The translations under genes were made by a program, and so were the position numbers. This document shows, in pieces, positions 57,208-64,000 of a DNA stretch of 64,000 bases. The notes under the pieces were generated by a model, which was not told where the DNA came from, did not search any database, and was given only the letters and a program-made list of their open reading frames with translations. Origin of the DNA: DATCJA01 sp963734635. GTDB taxonomy: Bacteria > Acidobacteriota > Vicinamibacteria > Vicinamibacterales > UBA2999. Position 1 is the first letter of the stretch. Each line of letters opens with the position of its first letter. Where the stretch lies: the NCBI GenBank assembly GCA_963734635.1, contig CAVTIA010000014.1:310001-374000 (forward strand). The letters run 5' to 3'.

Positions 57208-58008
57208 CTACGAGGAGGGGGGTCGTTGGACCAGCTCGACGCGGGTGCCCCACGGGTCGGTGATGTAGGTGATCGCCGTGCCGGTCGCCTCGTTCTTCCG
57301 GTAGGGTTCATCGAGTTTGATGCCCTCGGCTTCGATCTTCCTGATAAAGGCCTGCAGGTCCTTCACGTCGAAGCCGATGTGGTCGAGCACGCGCCCTCTG
57401 GTGGGAGCCTGCGGGGTCTCGGCGGCCCCGAACCTGAGCTGAGCGCCCGGAACATCCACGACCGGGGCATTGTTGCGGGTGCCCGCCTTCCCACCAAAGG
57501 TCTTCGCATACCACGCCTGGGCCTTGGCGATGTCCGCTTTCGGCACGAAGAGGTGCACGTGCTCATGCCGGATCGGCATGCTCTGGGTCTTGTCTTCCAG
57601 GATTTCGATGCGCACGCCGTCCGGCGTTTCGACGAAGGCCTGATCCAGCCGGTTGTTGTTGCCGGGCAACACGGTAACCCCGGCGGCCTTCCACTTGGCC
57701 ACCTGCTCCTGGACGTTTTTCACGATGAACCCGACGTGGTTCACCGACGATCCAACCGAGCCGCCTGACCCCGGCGCATTTCCCAGGGCCAGATTGATAC
57801 GAACGCCGGGGAAAGTCACGGCCTCGGCATTCGTGACCGGCGTGCCGCCCATGGCGACGAAGATCTTCTTGTTGGCCTGGACGTCGCGCGAAGCGATGTG
57901 CCAGTGCCCCATCGTCACGCCCGCGTCGTTGAAGGGAAATGGCTGCGCGACGGCTGTCCCGGTCGCCAGCGTCGAAGCAAACCACAAACCAGCAATCACA
58001 GCTCTCAT
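57208..58008 (-). CDS. Exported protein with two VOC domains
   Basis: A 266-residue protein with signal peptide (MRAVIAGLWFASTLATGTAVA). Two VOC units follow: TMGHWHIASRDVQANKKIF to EILEDK, and HEHVHLFVPKADIAKAQAW to DPWGTRVELVQRP, with His and Glu ligands in metal-binding positions. An exported VOC protein is unusual; the substrate is unknown. It may be transcribed with the sugar dehydrogenase downstream. Confidence 0.85.
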   Translation of the reverse strand: MRAVIAGLWFASTLATGTAVAQPFPFNDAGVTMGHWHIASRDVQANKKIFVAMGGTPVTNAEAVTFPGVRINLALGNAPGSGGSVGSSVNHVGFIVKNVQEQVAKWKAAGVTVLPGNNNRLDQAFVETPDGVRIEILEDKTQSMPIRHEHVHLFVPKADIAKAQAWYAKTFGGKAGTRNNAPVVDVPGAQLRFGAAETPQAPTRGRVLDHIGFDVKDLQAFIRKIEAEGIKLDEPYRKNEATGTAITYITDPWGTRVELVQRPPSS

Positions 58009-58239
58009 GGATGCCTCCCTCGAACAAGGCTCAAGATCCAACTTGTGCCTTGGGCTTTGAGCCTCGTGCACCTTGACCATGTTGCGTCGGCATTCGACCG
58101 TTGGCCGGCGTTGATTCGGGTAGAGGCTACCACCCTGGGACCGATGGTCATAGCGGAGGAGATTTTATGCCATCAATCAGCTTTCAATGTGATTGGACGA
58201 TCGGCTCATGGTGCTCCGGCAGAAGCCGTCGAGTGGCGT

Positions 58240-58245
58240 TATACT
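58240..58245 (+). promoter_or_regulatory. Possible -10 box for a leaderless methyltransferase mRNA
   Basis: TATACT lies ten bases before the ATG at 58255 and no ribosome site precedes that ATG, so transcription and translation may start at nearly the same base. Confidence 0.35.
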
Positions 58246-58254
58246 CCCCCCCTC

Positions 58255-59247
58255 ATGAACGATCCTGCCGATCTCCTGTTGCGAATTTCGATGAGTCACG
58301 GCGTCCCCCGGTGTCTTCATGCGGTCGCGGAACTGGGTATTGCCGATGCCCTGGAGGAATCGCCGCGAAGTGCGGAGGAACTTGCGAGGGAGACCGGCAC
58401 AGATGCAGGAGCGCTGGCGCGCACGCTGCGTGTGCTTTCGGCAGAGGGGATCTTTGAGGCTCGGGATGGCGCGTGGGGCCATACGCCCGCTTCGCGTTTA
58501 CTGCGATCGGATCATCCGCAATCAATGAGATCGTTTGTTCGGATGATCGGTTTGCCCGTGTACTGGCGGGGATTTGAATACTTCGCCGATGCCTTGAGGA
58601 CCGGAGAGTCCGTTCAAGAGAGAGTCGTCCCTGGGGGTTTTTGGAAGTACTTGAGCGACAATCCTGGGGCGGCGCGTCTCTTCGACGAGGCGATGATGGG
58701 GAAGGCGGCGGGACAGGTTGCCGGTGTTTTGGCGTCCTACGACTTTTCCGCCTTTGGAACGATCGCCGACATCGGTGGCGGTCGCGGTCATTTGTTGGCG
58801 GCCGTGCTGCAAGCCGTGCCCAGAGCCCACGGAGTGCTGTTCGATCAGCCGCATGTGACAGCCGCTGCTCAGGCTGCGGGAATCGAATCGGAACAGCTGC
58901 GGGTGCATCCCGGAGATTTCTTCATCGATCCGTTGCCTTCCGCCGATTGCTATCTGATCATGCAGGTCATCCACGACTGGGACGATCAGAGAGCCGCTCG
59001 GATTCTAGCCGCCATTCGAAAGGCGGCGGCGCCCGGAGCGACGCTCTTGCTGATCGAGTGCATCGTTCCGGAGGATTCGAAGCCGAGCTGGACGAAGATG
59101 CTCGATCTACAAATGCTGACACTGCTGTCGGGAAAAGAACGAACTGAGAAAGAGTATTCGGAAATGCTTCGAACCGTCGGCTTCCGTCTGGAGAGAGTGA
59201 TTGATGTCGGGATGTCGACGTCGATCTTGGAGTCAGTTGCGGTCTAA
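58255..59247 (+). CDS. SAM-dependent O-methyltransferase (COMT-like, small-molecule)
   Basis: A 330-residue protein with an N-terminal dimerisation/winged-helix domain (LHAVAELGIADALEESPRSA) and a C-terminal Rossmann domain: SAM loop IADIGGGRGHLLAAVLQ, LFDQPHV, catalytic histidine in MQVIHDWDDQRAARIL. Such enzymes methylate hydroxyl groups of phenolic or polyketide compounds. The 246 bp upstream, divergent from the VOC gene, contain no other gene. Confidence 0.9.
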   Translation: MNDPADLLLRISMSHGVPRCLHAVAELGIADALEESPRSAEELARETGTDAGALARTLRVLSAEGIFEARDGAWGHTPASRLLRSDHPQSMRSFVRMIGLPVYWRGFEYFADALRTGESVQERVVPGGFWKYLSDNPGAARLFDEAMMGKAAGQVAGVLASYDFSAFGTIADIGGGRGHLLAAVLQAVPRAHGVLFDQPHVTAAAQAAGIESEQLRVHPGDFFIDPLPSADCYLIMQVIHDWDDQRAARILAAIRKAAAPGATLLLIECIVPEDSKPSWTKMLDLQMLTLLSGKERTEKEYSEMLRTVGFRLERVIDVGMSTSILESVAV

Positions 59248-59290
59248 GGACATCGCTGCTACCACACCCAACGGCCTAGCAACTTGCCGA

Positions 59291-59362
59291 TCACGCGGCA
59301 ATGCCCACAAATTCCACGTTCTCGGCGGAACACCCTTTCTCATAACCCCGTACCGGTACCAT
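59291..59362 (-). repeat. 72-bp scar D: tRNA-Glu 3' end plus conserved flank
   Basis: tRNA-derived bases are 59345-59361. The minus strand reads ATG, VPVRGYEKG, then AENVEFVGIAA and TGA, 23 codons. Differences from scar C include three synonymous third-position changes. The rest of 59248-59634 has only GCGAAGG-type inverted repeats. Confidence 0.75.
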
Positions 59363-59634
59363 CCTTCGCTCGCCTGAACCGTGAGCGAGCTTCGGATGGC
59401 AAGCCAGCGAGCTCACATCACCAACAGGCGAAGGATGTCCACCGTAGCTCGCAGAGAATTCGAGCGAGCGAAGGTGGACTGCCACCGCGTTCGCAAAGGG
59501 CTCGGCTGGCGAGCCACGCAAAGGTTGCGTTTTCGGCGTGACAGCGGCAGTTGTCATTCGCAGCGTCACTTTCCCCGCAAGTCACAAGATCGCGCCTAAT
59601 CCCGCTCGGCAAGATGCTTGCTCAGTCCGCGGCC

Positions 59635-59880
59635 ATGTCGAAGCGGTTCGTGTATGTGCTCAAGAACACTGATGCCCCGCCGCGCTACTACACCGGCCTC
59701 ACCTCGGACGTTCCGAAACGATACGCGGAGCACAACGCCGGCTGCTCCGTCCACACGGCCAAGTACCGACCGTGGTCGATCGACGTCGTAGTCAAGTTCC
59801 CTGATCAGCAGCGGGCCGTCGCCTTCGAGCGCTTGAAGCCCGGTTCGGGTGTTGCGTTCGCCCGTCGGCATCTGCGATGA
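59635..59880 (+). CDS. Small GIY-YIG-domain protein
   Basis: An 81-residue domain: FVYVLKNTD and RYYTGLTSDVPKRYAEHNAG replace the GIY and YIG elements, followed by YRPWSIDVVVKFPDQQRAVA and a Lys/Arg tail AFARRHLR. The usual FExYLKSGSG segment reads FERLKPGSG, one residue short. Stand-alone proteins of this size are common; nuclease activity is not proven for most. Confidence 0.8.
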   Translation: MSKRFVYVLKNTDAPPRYYTGLTSDVPKRYAEHNAGCSVHTAKYRPWSIDVVVKFPDQQRAVAFERLKPGSGVAFARRHLR

Positions 59881-59890
59881 GTCGCCGCGA

Positions 59891-59906
59891 TTCCCATACC
59901 GGTACA
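59891..59906 (+). repeat. Degraded tRNA-Glu 3'-end copy (last scar)
   Basis: TTCCCATACCGGTACA keeps 14 of 16 bases of the corresponding tRNA end. It lacks the conserved flank seen at scars C and D. Confidence 0.5.
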
Positions 59907-59962
59907 GAAGAGGTGCCAACACCTGCGTTACGGCGCCGCGCGGCCCTCAGCGGTGTCCAATC

Positions 59963-60262
59963 TCACCTTAAGAGCTTCAGTGCCCCTATGAATTGCGGCA
60001 GTGCGTTCAGTCGCGCTTCACACGTGCGCCAGTCGTACTCGGTCGCCCAGTAGCGGGCGAGCTCCCGCAGCGTCGCCAGTTGCACGCCCTGCGACCGGTC
60101 CCCGACAAGCTCCTTGGTGGGCCAGCGTGTCGCCGCGATGCGTCGGCGGAGGTCGGCCAGGTCCGCCTCCGGCACGTTGCCGCGGAACGGCCGGATCGCG
60201 GTGCTGTCAGCTGCCTGCTCGCTGCCCTGATGTGCAGCAATGGATTGAGCCGCGATGTTCAA
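59963..60262 (-). pseudogene. Truncated epoxide hydrolase (N-terminal domain only)
   Basis: About 100 residues match the start of EHN-type epoxide hydrolases: AIRPFRGNVPEADLADLRRR, IAATRWPTKELVGDRSQGVQ, YWATEYDWRTCEARLNALPQ, then a short unrelated end and a stop. The alpha/beta-hydrolase domain that should follow is missing. It lies just past the last tRNA scar. TTG at 60262 is the only likely start. Confidence 0.7.
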
Positions 60263-60371
60263 GCGATGTTCCCAATCGCGGCACTTCGCTTGCTGTAAGA
60301 ACTCCCAACAGCTCCCCAAACAGCATCGCCGCTGGAGCAGCACGCTTCGGCATTTCAGTTCTGTCCGACAC

Positions 60372-61307
60372 ATGTCAGTTCTGTTCGACGACGCACGATT
60401 GAGCACGCGCCCGCACGGCCGTTGGACCACCGGCCTGTGGCTCAGTGTCGTGTTGCACGCCATCGTCGTGGTCGTCGTGATCGTCGTCCCGATTGGTGCC
60501 TCCGAGAAGCCGTCGACACCGCGCAAGCGATCGATTGGGGCGTTCATCTTGCCGGCAACTGAACTGGTGAAGTTGCCGTCGGGCCCTGTCGTGGCGCCGC
60601 GCCCTCCTGCTCCGCCGCGGCCGATGCGCGAACTCGCCAGAGCGGAAGAACCAAAGCCGCTTCCTGTCGCGCCAATCGTCAGCAAGCCGGTCGAGCCGGC
60701 CCCGGCACCGCTCGTGCCCGCGGCGGCCCCCGCGATCGAACGGCCCATCGAAAAGGCAGAGATCCAGCGTCCTCTTGAGACCGGCGTCTTCGACCGGACA
60801 AACGGCGCGCGAACGAGCCAGGCCGCAGCTGCCGTCACGACCGGCGGATTCGGAAGTGCGGCGGCCTCGCCGCGCGGCGCCGCAAACGGACCCGGCGCCG
60901 TCAAGACAGGTGGATTCGGCAGCGAGGCGCCCGCGCCGCGTGTGGCCGCAAACGGATTCGGCGCGGTGCAGACGGCGGGGTTCGATCTACGGGCGAGTGC
61001 GCCCGCCCAGCCTTCCGTGGCAGCGTTGACGAAGCCCATCGATCAGCCGGTCGAGATCGTCTTCAAGCCCACGCCGGAGTACACCGAGGAAGCGCGCAGC
61101 GCCCGCATCGAAGGCACCGTGTCGCTCGAGCTCGAATTCACCGCCGCCGGCGACGTCCGCGTGCTGCGCGTCGTGCGCGGACTCGGCCACGGCCTCGACG
61201 AAGCGGCCAACCGGGCGGCACTCGGCATTCGTTTCAAGCCCGCGCAGTCGGACGGCCGGCCCGTCGATTCCCGCGCCACGGTTCACATCACGTTCCGCTT
61301 GTCCTAG
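60372..61307 (+). CDS. TonB-like energy transducer
   Basis: A 311-residue protein: N-terminal membrane helix (GLWLSVVLHAIVVVVVIVV), a long Pro/Ala-rich periplasmic spacer with repeated TGGFGS-type motifs, and a C-terminal TonB domain (IVFKPTPEYTEEARSARIEG, VSLELEFTAAGDVRVLRVVR, ALGIRFKPAQSDGRPVDSR). It would transmit proton-motive force to outer-membrane receptors. No ExbBD is nearby. The M48 gene follows after 12 bp. Confidence 0.88.
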   Translation: MSVLFDDARLSTRPHGRWTTGLWLSVVLHAIVVVVVIVVPIGASEKPSTPRKRSIGAFILPATELVKLPSGPVVAPRPPAPPRPMRELARAEEPKPLPVAPIVSKPVEPAPAPLVPAAAPAIERPIEKAEIQRPLETGVFDRTNGARTSQAAAAVTTGGFGSAAASPRGAANGPGAVKTGGFGSEAPAPRVAANGFGAVQTAGFDLRASAPAQPSVAALTKPIDQPVEIVFKPTPEYTEEARSARIEGTVSLELEFTAAGDVRVLRVVRGLGHGLDEAANRAALGIRFKPAQSDGRPVDSRATVHITFRLS

Positions 61308-61319
61308 CCAGAGGCACCT

Positions 61320-63057
61320 ATGCGACTCGCACGTCTTCCCTTGCTGCTCGCTGCACTGCTCGCGCCCGCCGTTACGGCGTCGATCGCCAGTGCGCAGGAA
61401 AAAAATCAGGAAGTTCCAACGGCCCAGACGCCTAAGCCGCGCAGGACAGGTCCAAGCCGACGACATCATCGACCGGATGAGCAGGGCGGAACATGCGGTG
61501 CTCGAGCGGTTGAGGACTTCCAACCCGTTGATGGAGGTGTACATCCAGAATGTGGCGCCGGACGAGGTGCGCGGCTGGGTTCCCACCGACGACAACTACT
61601 TCCTCGGCCAACTCCAGTTCGATGACGGGCCCACGCTTCGTCCGTTCGGACCAAGGGAACAGCGCGGCGGGATGATAGTGCGCATCCTCTCGATCCCCCC
61701 CAGCCTGGGGGATGCCTTCGCCGCGATGGTGGCGCCCGACTGGCGGGGGCTCGAGCGAAAGCGATACGAATTCACGTACGTCCGCCGGGAGTTCCTCGGC
61801 GAATCGCGCTGCTTCGTCTTCGACGTCAGGCCGCTTCGCGACGGCAAGGAGGGCTTCGTCGGCCGTATCTGGATCGAGGATCGCGATTACAACCTCGTCC
61901 GCTTCAACGGCGCCAGCCGCGGATCGGAAGCGACGATGTCAGGCGTACTCAAGCGGAAGCTGTCGTTCCATATGGACGGCTGGCGCGTGAACGTCGCGCC
62001 CGGCGTGTGGGTGCCGTCGTACGTGTACTCGGAAGAAACGGATCTGAACAGCGCATCGTCCTCTAAGTCGAAGCGGCAAGCCCGGTTCAAAAGCCAGACA
62101 CGGATCTGGGGATACCAGGCTCAAAACGCCGACCGGACCGGCTCGTTGACAACGATCCGGATCGACGAGCCCAATGTCGCCGACACCACCGAAGGGGCCG
62201 CGCAGCTGTCGCCCGTGCTCAGCCAGCGCCGATGGGAACAGGAGGCCGAGGCGAACGTCCTCGAAAGACTCGAGGCGATCGGCCTGCTCGCACCGGCGGG
62301 CGAAGCGGACAAAGTCCTCGAGACCGTCCTCAACAACCTCGTCGTCACCAACAAGTTGAACCTCGAACGGCCGCCGCACGCCCGGATCCTGCTGACCTCG
62401 CCGCTCGAGTCGTTCACGGTCGGCCACACGATCGTGTTGAGCCGCGGCCTCATCGACGTACTGCCCGACGAAGCGAGCCTCGCGACGATGCTCGCGCACG
62501 AGTTGAGCCACGTGGCGCTCGGCCACCAGCTGATCGACACGAAGTTCTCGTTCGCCGATCGTCTGATGGTGTCCGACGGCGAGCTGCTGCAGACGCTGCG
62601 GTTCCGCCGCACGCCCAAGGAGGAGGCCGCGGCTGACGAAAAGGTCATCGAGATGCTCGGCAAGTCGCCCTATCGCGACAAGCTGGCCGTCGCCGGCCTG
62701 TTTCTTCGTGCGCTCTCGGAGCGGGCCAAGCAGTTGCCTCGGCTCATCCAGCCGCACATCGGCGACTACATGGCGGCCAACGGGCAGATGACACGGCTTG
62801 CCGATCTCATGAAACAGGCCCCGCCGCTGATGCCGGACAGCCTCGAACAGATCGCCGCGCTCCAGCTCGGCGCGCGGCTCGTTGTTGATACGTGGAGCGG
62901 CAGGGTGACGCTCGATCGCTCGCCCGCCGTACCTCTGATGTCGGTTCGCGAGAACATGCCGTTTGCCGTGACGCCGCTGATGCCCGTGATCAGATATGCG
63001 CAGCCTCTGGACGTCGGCACGCCCGTCCGCCCGGTCGGCGAGTTGCGGTCCAACTGA
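61320..63057 (+). CDS. M48-type metallopeptidase with large N-terminal domain, one frameshift
   Basis: About 578 residues when one extra base near 61450 is removed. The first frame gives the signal peptide (LPLLLAALLAPAVTASIASA), the second QADDIIDRMSRAEHAVLERL and a beta-rich domain (YEFTYVRREFLGESRCFVFD). The protease domain contains LSRGLIDVLPDEASLATML, the zinc motif AHELSHVALGHQLI, and the third ligand in KEEAAADEKVIEML. AGAGGCACCT precedes the ATG at 61320. Substrate unknown. Confidence 0.8.
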
Positions 63058-63477
63058 TTCGGGGCTCGCGGCGTGTGACTGACGCCATTTCGTTGCCCTC
63101 CGAGAGCGTCACTCGCGCCGACGCGACCTTCGCTGCGTCCTGGTCGGTGCCAATGGTCAGGAACACTTCGTACTCTCCGTAAGGGACGCCAATGTAGTTC
63201 CCGCGACGCCCTTCCTTCGGTTTGAACCCAAAACTGCGCCGTTGGCACTCAAGACCGTCGGGAACGGCTTGAACCTTGATCGGACGCAGACTGACGCTCG
63301 CCCAACTTGAATCATGTGCCGAGTGCGGCGGGACAACGACCTGAATGACTCCTGGCGCAATCTCCAAATCCAATCTGCCGGCGGATCACTGTAGTGGGTA
63401 TTTGAGAATTCCGCCTCCTTCTTGGCTGACAGCCAGATAGCTGTCGGTGCGATCAACATGACGCGATATGAACCGTC
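62990..63477 (-). pseudogene. Frame-broken exported-type beta-sandwich fragment
   Basis: Two overlapping frames read as one domain: GSYRVMLIAPTAIWLSAKKE then, after a one-base break near 63395, RLDLEIAPGVIQVVVPP and NYIGVPYGEYEVFLTIGTDQ. The pattern resembles carboxypeptidase-regulatory-like domains. The 3' part overlaps the end of the M48 gene and no intact start is found. From 63478 to 64000 there are short frames (for example CRLCADNMYEFHLHQRAPER at about 63602-63661, minus strand) but no gene I can support. Confidence 0.4.
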
Positions 63478-64000
63478 CTGCTGATCATGGCGTGATCGGA
63501 GCCCGCGTGGGTCCGCCCGATGGCGCGAGCCTGAGATTCAATCTGTCGGTGGTTGCCGGTGCGTTATGAACCCCTCGATTTGTAAATCCACCGATTGCAG
63601 AATCAGAACTTCTCCTCGTTCAGGTGCGCGTTGGTGAAGGTGAAATTCGTACATGTTGTCGGCGCACAATCTGCAAAGGAGCTTGCACGTACAATCCGCC
63701 TTCTCACGGCGGAAGCGGCCTGTACGCGCCTGGGTGGTTGAGAGTGAGGTGAGGTTCGCCGCCGCCACACTCTGGCCGTGGTCACGATGAAGACGCCACC
63801 GAGCTAGGCATGATGAAATCGGGAGCTCATGATGAAACCGGCGGGCAACGCTTATGCCCATCGAGGAGGTCGCCTACAGGCCGCGATGGCCTCGGCTGAG
63901 ATTCCAATCAGCGCCAATTCTGGAGATCGGCTGACAGAATTGTTCCAAACGACCTCGAACCACGGGGTTCCTCGCCCAGTGCGCAGGGAAGTACATGGCA

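Larger units (their letters stand above)
48611..59906. mobile_element. Putative serial integration region behind tRNA-Glu
   Basis: Copies of the tRNA 3' end occur at 54248-54266 (19 bp, exact), 55692-55704, 59345-59361 and 59891-59906 (degraded). They split the region into four cargo segments with unrelated genes. No integrase, transposase or relaxase is visible, so these would be remnants or satellites mobilised in trans. This is inference from the repeat layout. Confidence 0.45.

Noticed and set aside
54248..59361. Additional tRNA-Glu genes at the repeats
   Set aside because: Only the 3' 13-19 bases are present; no anticodon or D arm precedes them.
48611..59906. Integrase or transposase gene in the accessory region
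   Set aside because: No reading frame on either strand shows tyrosine or serine recombinase or DDE motifs; the element ends are inferred from repeats alone.
60263..61039. Minus-strand extension upstream of the epoxide hydrolase fragment
   Set aside because: It is the antisense of the TonB-like gene; only the 59963-60262 part matches a real family.

Overview
The window looks like part of a chromosome from a GC-rich acidobacterium, most likely from the Vicinamibacteria side of the phylum. The support is the gene style: a VWFA-related protein of the type first named from Acidobacteria, two Ser/Thr kinases fused to beta-propellers, a sulfatase-TPR fusion with a Ser in place of the usual Cys, secreted proteins with the LSGVW/GRW signature, PQQ dehydrogenases paired with cytochrome c, and many short intergenic hairpin repeats. 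The species cannot be named from sequence alone. About sixteen single-base frame breaks, including in atpB, suggest a draft or metagenome assembly with indel errors, or local gene decay.

Layout. 0.3-1.0 kb: a VapBC-type toxin-antitoxin pair. 1.1-9.4 kb: periplasmic oxidation genes (PQQ dehydrogenase, cytochrome c, two LSGVW-type secreted proteins, a DUF6152 protein, a frame-broken ABM-domain protein and a heme-motif propeller protein). 9.6-13.2 kb: a pyrimidine operon pyrR-pyrB-pyrC plus a second PyrE-like transferase, preceded by a PyrR-binding RNA hairpin. 13.2-17.6 kb: an acetyltransferase, a TIGR02757 protein, a family 2 glycosyltransferase, a TolC-type porin and pyrE. 17.7-23.6 kb: truA-uppS-cdsA-dxr-rseP and an exported glycine-zipper protein. 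23.7-31.0 kb (minus strand): ccsA-hemA-hemC-cobA/hemD-hemB-hemL, the complete C5 route from glutamyl-tRNA to uroporphyrinogen III. 31-32.8 kb: two VWFA proteins. 32.9-35.3 kb: the membrane (F0) half of ATP synthase, without the F1 genes. 35.4-43.8 kb: a flippase-like membrane protein, the sulfatase-TPR protein, a decayed fragment and a very large PAS/GAF histidine kinase. 43.8-48.4 kb (minus strand): ctaA-ctaB-DUF420 for heme A, a cupredoxin-like lipoprotein and an M23 peptidase.

48.5-59.9 kb is the accessory part. It starts with an intact tRNA-Glu(CTC). The 3' end of that tRNA then recurs at about 54.25, 55.69, 59.35 and, more degraded, 59.89 kb. Three of these copies adjoin a conserved 45-55 bp flank that reads on the minus strand as a short peptide tail ending (E/K)F-x-GIAA-stop. 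This looks like serial site-specific integration, with cargo between the scars: two kinases; a glyoxalase and a PIN toxin-antitoxin pair; a PQQ sugar dehydrogenase, a VOC protein and an O-methyltransferase; and a GIY-YIG protein. No integrase is present. 60-63 kb holds an epoxide-hydrolase fragment, a TonB-like protein and an M48 peptidase; the last 0.9 kb holds only broken coding sequence.

At least four families of short intergenic repeats recur in the window. Some overlap stop codons, one overlaps a start codon and one encodes a probable signal peptide.
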